From: Bacillota bacterium
GTDB taxonomy: Bacteria; Bacillota; DTU030; DUMP01
Assembly (NCBI GenBank): GCA_012735455.1
Contig: JAAYHG010000238.1
Coordinates: 1 to 7,764, forward strand
Reading direction: 5' to 3'
Length of the DNA stretch: 7,764 bases
This document shows, one piece after another, positions 6,202 to 7,764 of the stretch. Below the pieces are notes generated by a model. That model was not told the DNA's origin. It worked only from the letters and a program-made list of their open reading frames with translations, and ran no database searches. Each line of letters opens with the position of its first letter. Position 1 is the stretch's first letter. The position numbers were made by a program, and so were the translations under genes.

Positions 6202-6546
6202 ATGGCAAGCACTCAGGATCTACGCAAATTTAATGAAGGGTTCCATCTTCACGTCCATGCCCACGCTGGAACCACTAGCATGGATTTTGGCCATGTACAT
6301 GAACACCCGGGTGTGACGGGCGTTAGAATTGACAGCCCCGGCAGCCACTACCACCGAATCTGGGGCGCCACGACCTACGTAGACGGACACTTTCACACCT
6401 ATGACGGCTTCACAGGGCCGGCCATCCTGCATCCAGAAGGTTATCACACCCACGAGGTGAACCTGAATACCTCTTTTAACGACAGGCATAGCCACCGTAT
6501 CAGCGGTTACGTAGAGCCCATTCGTGAGGAAAGGCAACCTGTTTGA
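6202..6546 (+). CDS. ymaF: YmaF family His-rich protein
   Basis: The 114-residue product resembles the YmaF family of small Firmicutes proteins, whose function is not established. It has 16 His residues arranged as a run of alternating His at 15-21, then H-x-H pairs at 31-33 (plus His35), 49-51, 63-65, 82-84 and 96-98, spaced roughly every 14-18 residues. The units around YVDGHFHTYDGFTGPA and GYHTHEVN show the family's repeating G-H-x-H-x-(Y/F)-x-G style. There is no Cys, signal peptide or membrane segment. The H-x-H repeats suggest metal binding, but that is inference. ATG at 6202 has AAGGGAGG at 6187-6194. It lies 125 bases after hsp20 on the same strand with no clear terminator between, so readthrough is possible, and it is followed by a strong terminator. 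Confidence 0.85.
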   Translation: MASTQDLRKFNEGFHLHVHAHAGTTSMDFGHVHEHPGVTGVRIDSPGSHYHRIWGATTYVDGHFHTYDGFTGPAILHPEGYHTHEVNLNTSFNDRHSHRISGYVEPIREERQPV

Positions 6547-6563
6547 TTCCCATTGAGACAAAA

Positions 6564-6600
6564 GAAAACCCGAGCCTGGGCTCGGGTTTTCTGCATTTTC
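6564..6600. terminator. Strong bidirectional rho-independent terminator
   Basis: A perfect twelve-base-pair stem (GAAAACCCGAGC at 6564-6575 with its complement at 6580-6591) closes a CTGG loop. T-rich sequence follows in both directions: the arm's own TTTT and CTGCATTTTC on the plus strand, and TTTTCTTTTGTC on the minus strand. It lies between the converging YmaF and LUD genes and probably ends both transcripts. Confidence 0.92.
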
Positions 6601-6610
6601 TAAGGAGCTC

Positions 6611-7225
6611 TTAGTAGCCAAGATCACTCCTCACTAAAACCACCTGTAGATCGGTAGTCTTGGGCTTACGCTCAATGATCACCGTTACAGCACACATCCG
6701 GCCCGGCGAGTCGCAGTCGTTGCAGGACCCAGTGATGGCGCACGGTGTGCCGGTATTGAGACGCTTCCCGTTAGGGGGTGCTGCTACGTTGTGCACTCGG
6801 TCCAGGGCCGCCGTTACATCAGGGACAATTTTATTCTGCCCACAGACAAGAATCACCTTCTTAGGACCGAAGACCATGGCCCCTACGCGGTTGCCAGTAC
6901 CATCAATATTAACAAGTTTGCCGTCTTCGGTTACGGCATTGGAACTGGCCAGGAAAACGTCGGCGCTCAGCTGTCCATGCCGCAACTGGGCAGCTTCAGC
7001 CGGGCTCTTGGCTCGCCAGTGCCACCTGACCTCACAACCCTTGGCTAAGAGGTCCTGCTCAACGCCAAGCTGATCGATGGTAACCGAGCCGCCGATGCCT
7101 ACGCTCTGACCGGCCTCCACTTGCTCCAAGATATAAGCCTTGGCTTCCTCCGGTGTGGAAACAATAGTTGTCTTGATGCCATGCTTCTCCAGTGCCGCCT
7201 GGGTACGAGCCAGTTTTTCCTCCAT
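6611..7225 (-). CDS. LUD domain protein (LutB/LutC-like, formerly DUF162)
   Basis: This 204-residue protein belongs to the LUD superfamily, which includes the LutB and LutC subunits of lactate utilisation; this short stand-alone form has no assigned reaction. Visible signatures are GIGGSVT (43-49), ASSNAVTEDG (93-102), NIDGTGNRVG (106-115) and the VFGPKKVILVCGQNKIVPD stretch. A C-terminal cluster reads C162-x5-C168-x2-C171-x6-C178, which could bind an iron-sulfur cluster or another metal. No signal peptide or membrane segment is present, so it is cytoplasmic. ATG at 7225 is chosen because GGGGGAGG lies eight bases upstream; the in-frame ATG at 7243 precedes that site. It has its own sigma-A-type promoter at 7308-7336 with a palindrome at the predicted start point, and a strong terminator. 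The lutA/lutB partners are not in view, so lactate oxidation should not be assumed. Confidence 0.9.
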   Translation of the reverse strand: MEEKLARTQAALEKHGIKTTIVSTPEEAKAYILEQVEAGQSVGIGGSVTIDQLGVEQDLLAKGCEVRWHWRAKSPAEAAQLRHGQLSADVFLASSNAVTEDGKLVNIDGTGNRVGAMVFGPKKVILVCGQNKIVPDVTAALDRVHNVAAPPNGKRLNTGTPCAITGSCNDCDSPGRMCAVTVIIERKPKTTDLQVVLVRSDLGY

Positions 7226-7284
7226 CTGTTCGTCCTCCCCCATGTAAAGTTTACCCCATTATCAAATCCAGTTACTTGTGAATC

Positions 7285-7299
7285 TGTTAATCCTTAACA
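7285..7299. promoter_or_regulatory. Palindrome TGTTAA-N3-TTAACA, candidate operator of the LUD gene
   Basis: Perfect six-base arms are separated by three bases. On the minus strand the palindrome begins about two bases after the predicted transcription start (near 7301), a typical place for a repressor to block transcription. It resembles the clostridial Rex motif TTGTTAA-N4-TTAACAA in its half sites but has the wrong spacer length and lacks the outer bases, so the regulator is unknown. Confidence 0.45.
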
Positions 7300-7307
7300 C
7301 CATTTCT

Positions 7308-7336
7308 ATTATATGCTGGTTTTTCGGGGCGGGCAA
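7308..7336 (-). promoter_or_regulatory. Sigma-A-type promoter of the LUD gene
   Basis: On the minus strand, TTGCCC (7336-7331; four of six matches to TTGACA) is followed by a 17-base spacer and a perfect TATAAT (7313-7308). Predicted transcription starts near 7301, giving a leader of about 75 bases before the ATG at 7225. The promoter begins 16 bases after the apbE stop, with no terminator between, so apbE readthrough may add to expression. Confidence 0.72.
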
Positions 7337-7351
7337 GGGGCAGGTCTTCAC

Positions 7352-7764
7352 TTACTGGGCGGTAGCGCCGGAAGCTCCCTGACTGCGCATGATTTTTTTC
7401 ATACCATCTGTCGCCTCCACCTGGCCGTCGGAAGTAACCCAAAGGGCCTCTACCCCATCTAGTCCCTGGATCAAGACCCGACTCTCTTCATACGGTAAAA
7501 CAAAGGCCGCCGTGGAAAGGAAGTCCGCCACCCCGGAATCCGCGGTCACCACAGTTACCATCCGGTAGTGATTGGCAGGCATAAGGGTACGTGGATCAAT
7601 AAGGTGGTGCATTCTCTTACCGTCCACAATATAGTAGCGCTGATAGTCGCCGCTGGAGACAACGGCTGCCTGATTGACGTATATGGTATCCAGATAGGGA
7701 TTGTCCTCATCGAAGATAGACTTTTCAGGGTTGTGAATGCCAACACCCCAACGCTTGCGCACAC
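7352..7764 (-). CDS. apbE: FAD:protein FMN transferase ApbE, C-terminal part, 5' end outside window
   Basis: ApbE transfers FMN from FAD to a Thr of extracytoplasmic flavoproteins, using Mg2+. The visible C-terminal 137 codons include the family blocks W-G-V-G-I-H-N-P, VSSGDYQRYYIVDGKRMHH, HLIDPRTLMPA and TVVTADSGVADFLSTAAF. In the last block the Asp and Thr of A-D-x-x-S-T correspond to metal-binding residues in characterised ApbE/Ftp proteins. Whole proteins are usually around 300-350 residues, so more than half lies outside the window; the signal or lipoprotein N-terminus cannot be seen. The frame is open to the edge, and the GTG at 7762 is not a credible start. The tail ends GASGATAQ, which resembles the acceptor motif this enzyme modifies. 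Likely partner in view: the FMN_bind lipoprotein at 5064-5453. Confidence 0.94.
   Translation of the reverse strand, partial: VRKRWGVGIHNPEKSIFDEDNPYLDTIYVNQAAVVSSGDYQRYYIVDGKRMHHLIDPRTLMPANHYRMVTVVTADSGVADFLSTAAFVLPYEESRVLIQGLDGVEALWVTSDGQVEATDGMKKIMRSQGASGATAQ

Noticed and set aside
6660..7073. Plus-strand open frames opposite the LUD gene
   Set aside because: The minus strand encodes recognisable LUD motifs with a promoter and terminator; the opposite frames have no family features and no ribosome binding site.
7285..7299. Rex binding site
   Set aside because: The half sites are similar, but the spacer is three rather than four bases and the outermost bases of the consensus are missing.

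Overview
The window looks like a chromosomal segment from an endospore-forming, probably anaerobic and possibly thermophilic, member of the Firmicutes (Clostridia; a Moorella/Desulfotomaculum-like lineage would fit, but I cannot fix the genus). The evidence is a gerA-type germinant receptor operon, strong AGGAGG ribosome binding sites before almost every gene, a LUD-domain redox protein and an ApbE/FMN-lipoprotein pair. Base composition is moderately GC-rich and uniform by eye. I see no insertion sequence, tRNA, rRNA, CRISPR array, integrase or phage gene.

Layout. (1) 1-3742, plus strand: gerAA (5' end outside the window), gerAB and gerAC overlap end to start as a translationally coupled receptor operon that closes with a hairpin terminator. 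gerAC appears to start at a non-standard ATT and has lost the usual lipobox cysteine. (2) 3762-4962, minus strand: two genes of unknown family, a very Gln-rich 144-residue protein and, upstream of it, a 231-residue coiled-coil protein. They are probably co-transcribed and converge on gerAC. (3) 5031-5453, minus strand: a small lipoprotein with one FMN-binding domain and its own terminator. (4) 5454-5632: a divergent intergenic region with an inverted repeat, leading to an Hsp20 small heat-shock protein on the plus strand. (5) 6202-6546, plus strand: a His-rich YmaF-family protein, then a strong bidirectional terminator. (6) 6611-7225, minus strand: a LUD-domain protein with a clear sigma-A-type promoter and a palindrome at the predicted transcription start. 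(7) 7352-7764, minus strand: the C-terminal part of ApbE, the FAD:protein FMN transferase, running off the window edge.

How the genes may work together. GerAA, GerAB and GerAC form one inner-membrane receptor that senses germinants in the dormant spore. ApbE attaches FMN covalently to Thr in extracytoplasmic FMN_bind proteins, and the FMN lipoprotein carries a plausible acceptor motif, so these two form an enzyme-substrate pair separated by about 2 kb. Together with the LUD protein this hints at redox functions, but the genes are not in one operon. Hsp20 and YmaF look like independent stress or small-protein genes.

No gene-free stretch exceeds 300 bases. The longest are 5454-5632 (inverted repeat, ribosome binding sites, no convincing sigma-A promoter), 6077-6201 (only the YmaF ribosome binding site recognised) and 7226-7351 (promoter and palindrome).
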